Shown here: positions 5,733 through 6,459 of the stretch, piece by piece
Numbering within the stretch: position 1 is the stretch's first letter
Layout of the letters: the number at the start of each line of letters is the position of its first letter
From: Spirochaetaceae bacterium
GTDB taxonomy: Bacteria > Spirochaetota > Spirochaetia > Treponematales > Breznakiellaceae
Assembly: GCA_031265535.1 (NCBI GenBank)
Contig: JAISCO010000200.1
Location: 1-6,459 of the forward strand
Reading direction: 5' to 3'
DNA: 6,459 bases
Notes under the pieces: generated by a model
Told to the model about the DNA's origin: nothing
Seen by the model: only the letters and a program-made list of their open reading frames with translations
Database searches by the model: none
Position numbers and translations under genes: made by a program

Positions 5733-5880
5733 TTTAACCACGAAGTCGAAGAAGTCGAAAAAGTTTTTTCATTCAAAACTATTCGGCGCCTCCCGTTTTA
5801 GCTATCCTTTCCTGTTCCGGGGATACTATCAGTTCCTTTCCTTATACTTATTTAACTTTTTTGACTTTGCGGTAAATCCT
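5733..5880. repeat. Inverted pair of ACCACGAAGTC-like motifs
   Basis: Left arm 5733-5766 reads TTTAACCACGAAGTCGAA, then repeats GAAGTCGAA (5742-5750, 5751-5759). The right arm 5851-5878 reads, in reverse complement, ATTTACCGCAAAGTC followed by AAAAAAGTTAAA. The arms align with a nine-base expansion on the left and enclose about 85 bases with no gene. A third relative lies at 1051-1070. This looks like a small non-coding repeat unit. Confidence 0.5.
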
Positions 5881-5949
5881 TCCACATGGTACAGTATAAT
5901 CATTCCCAGAATCGTGGGTCAAGAATAGGATAGGGGGAGGGGGGGTAAG

Positions 5950-5998
5950 TTAGCAATTAGCAATTAGCAATTAGCAGTTAGCAGTTAGCAGTTAGCAA
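5950..5998. repeat. Heptanucleotide tandem array (TTAGCAA/TTAGCAG)
   Basis: Seven uninterrupted 7-base units run in the order TTAGCAA x3, TTAGCAG x3, TTAGCAA, then TG. The block-wise change of variant suggests slippage copying of neighbouring units. It sits inside a markedly purine-rich stretch (about 5925-6040) with long G and A runs. No coding signal is seen. Confidence 0.9.
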
Positions 5999-6039
5999 TG
6001 AAGGAAAAAGTAAAAGGGAAGAAGGAAAAAAGGGGGAAG

Positions 6040-6269
6040 CGCATTTATCCAACGCGGCAAAAATTTTGAAGTTTATCGTAAATCCTTTGTTACGGCTCCC
6101 CCCGCCCAAAAAACGGCACGTGAACTAGTGAGCGTGTATATGGTAATGCAGCATGGCGTAGGCCCTAAAAAACTTACTGTTACATGCCGCTTAAAGGCCG
6201 CGCTACAAAGGTTTTGCTTTTGCGGTCTTGTCCTTCCTTATAGGGTAAAACAGGCGGCAAAACGTCAGG
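6040..6269. other. Gene-free stretch, nothing recognised
   Basis: No convincing gene. A plus-strand open frame (6128-6322) starts at GTG without a ribosome site, has no recognisable domain and runs through the 6270 hairpin and the 6305 heptamers, so it is judged spurious. The motif CAAAAC recurs around 6250-6275 just before the hairpin. Confidence 0.5.
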
Positions 6270-6294
6270 CAAAACAGTGCACCGCACTGTTTTG
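6270..6294. terminator. Strong hairpin, possible bidirectional terminator
   Basis: CAAAACAGTGC (6270-6280) and GCACTGTTTTG (6284-6294) form a perfect 11-base stem with a three-base loop ACC. The stem has a GC-containing top and an A/T base, so either strand ends in a short T-run, as in bidirectional intrinsic terminators. No gene ends nearby in this window. It could equally be part of a repeat element. Confidence 0.5.
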
Positions 6295-6304
6295 TCCCCA
6301 CCCA

Positions 6305-6325
6305 TTAACAATTAACAATTAGCAA
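6305..6325. repeat. Short heptanucleotide array (TTAACAA/TTAGCAA)
   Basis: Three units, TTAACAA, TTAACAA, TTAGCAA, then TG. The last unit and the TG ending are the same as in the array at 5950-5998, and the units are related to the AACAATG variant at 966-1028. Confidence 0.75.
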
Positions 6326-6343
6326 TGCGGGCAGCCGCGTATT

Positions 6344-6459
6344 AGGCTGTGTCAAAACTCAAAAAAATCGAAATTACACCGCTACATATAGCATGTTAAA
6401 CCGCATAATGAAGCAAACAACGCTATATATGGAAACGACAATGACTTTTGACACAGGCT
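6344..6459. mobile_element. MITE-like element with terminal inverted repeats, right edge at window end
   Basis: The left end AGGCTGTGTCAAAACTCA (6344-6361) matches the reverse complement of the right end, AGCCTGTGTCAAAAGTCA (6442-6459), at 16 of 18 positions. The interior (about 80 bases) has no coding capacity and keeps weaker inner complementarity (ATATAGC near 6387-6393 against GCTATAT near 6422-6428). The ends resemble insertion-sequence inverted repeats of the GGCTGTGTCAAAA kind. Such an element would be moved by a transposase encoded elsewhere. A target-site duplication cannot be judged because the window stops at the right end. Confidence 0.65.

Noticed and set aside
6128..6322. Plus-strand 64-codon open frame
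   Set aside because: GTG start without a ribosome site, no domain, and it runs through a terminator-like hairpin and a heptamer array.

Overview
The window looks like accessory chromosome from a free-living or host-associated bacterium. The pattern best matches spirochaetes of the Treponema type, such as the termite-gut group. This rests on the exported WD40/caspase-like protein, the mid-GC coding sequence and the repeat-littered intergenic DNA. It is an inference from general resemblance, with moderate to low confidence.

All four supported genes are on the minus strand. Read in their own direction (right to left) they are: a BrnT-type toxin (5321-5635) and its overlapping BrnA-type antitoxin (5044-5367), driven by a good sigma70-like promoter at 5641-5669; a 1076-residue exported protein with 14 WD40 repeats, a linker with an Ig-like segment and a C-terminal caspase-like (C14) domain (1292-4522); and an AT-rich ankyrin-repeat lipoprotein (1-603) that starts inside the window and runs off its left edge.

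The most striking point is in the large protein. The caspase fold is well preserved, but the catalytic His is Arg915 and the catalytic Cys is Tyr967. Each change is one transition away from the canonical codon in an otherwise intact reading frame. It is therefore best read as an exported pseudocaspase carried on two seven-bladed propellers, probably a binding or scaffold protein rather than a protease.

The gaps at 604-1291, 4523-5043 and 5636-6459 hold dispersed and tandem repeats rather than convincing genes. They contain heptanucleotide arrays (966-1035, 5950-5998, 6305-6325), a family of short GC hairpins followed by TTTACAT (949-968, 4642-4660, 4736-4754), 9-, 18- and 23-bp tandem duplications (1161-1298), an inverted pair of ACCACGAAGTC-like motifs (5733-5880), a strong 11-bp-stem hairpin (6270-6294), and a 116-bp MITE-like element with terminal inverted repeats at the right end (6344-6459). 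The toxin-antitoxin pair, the repeats and the composition shift at the ankyrin gene all point to a plastic region. Nothing in the sequence shows that the TA pair, the pseudocaspase and the ankyrin lipoprotein act as one system.
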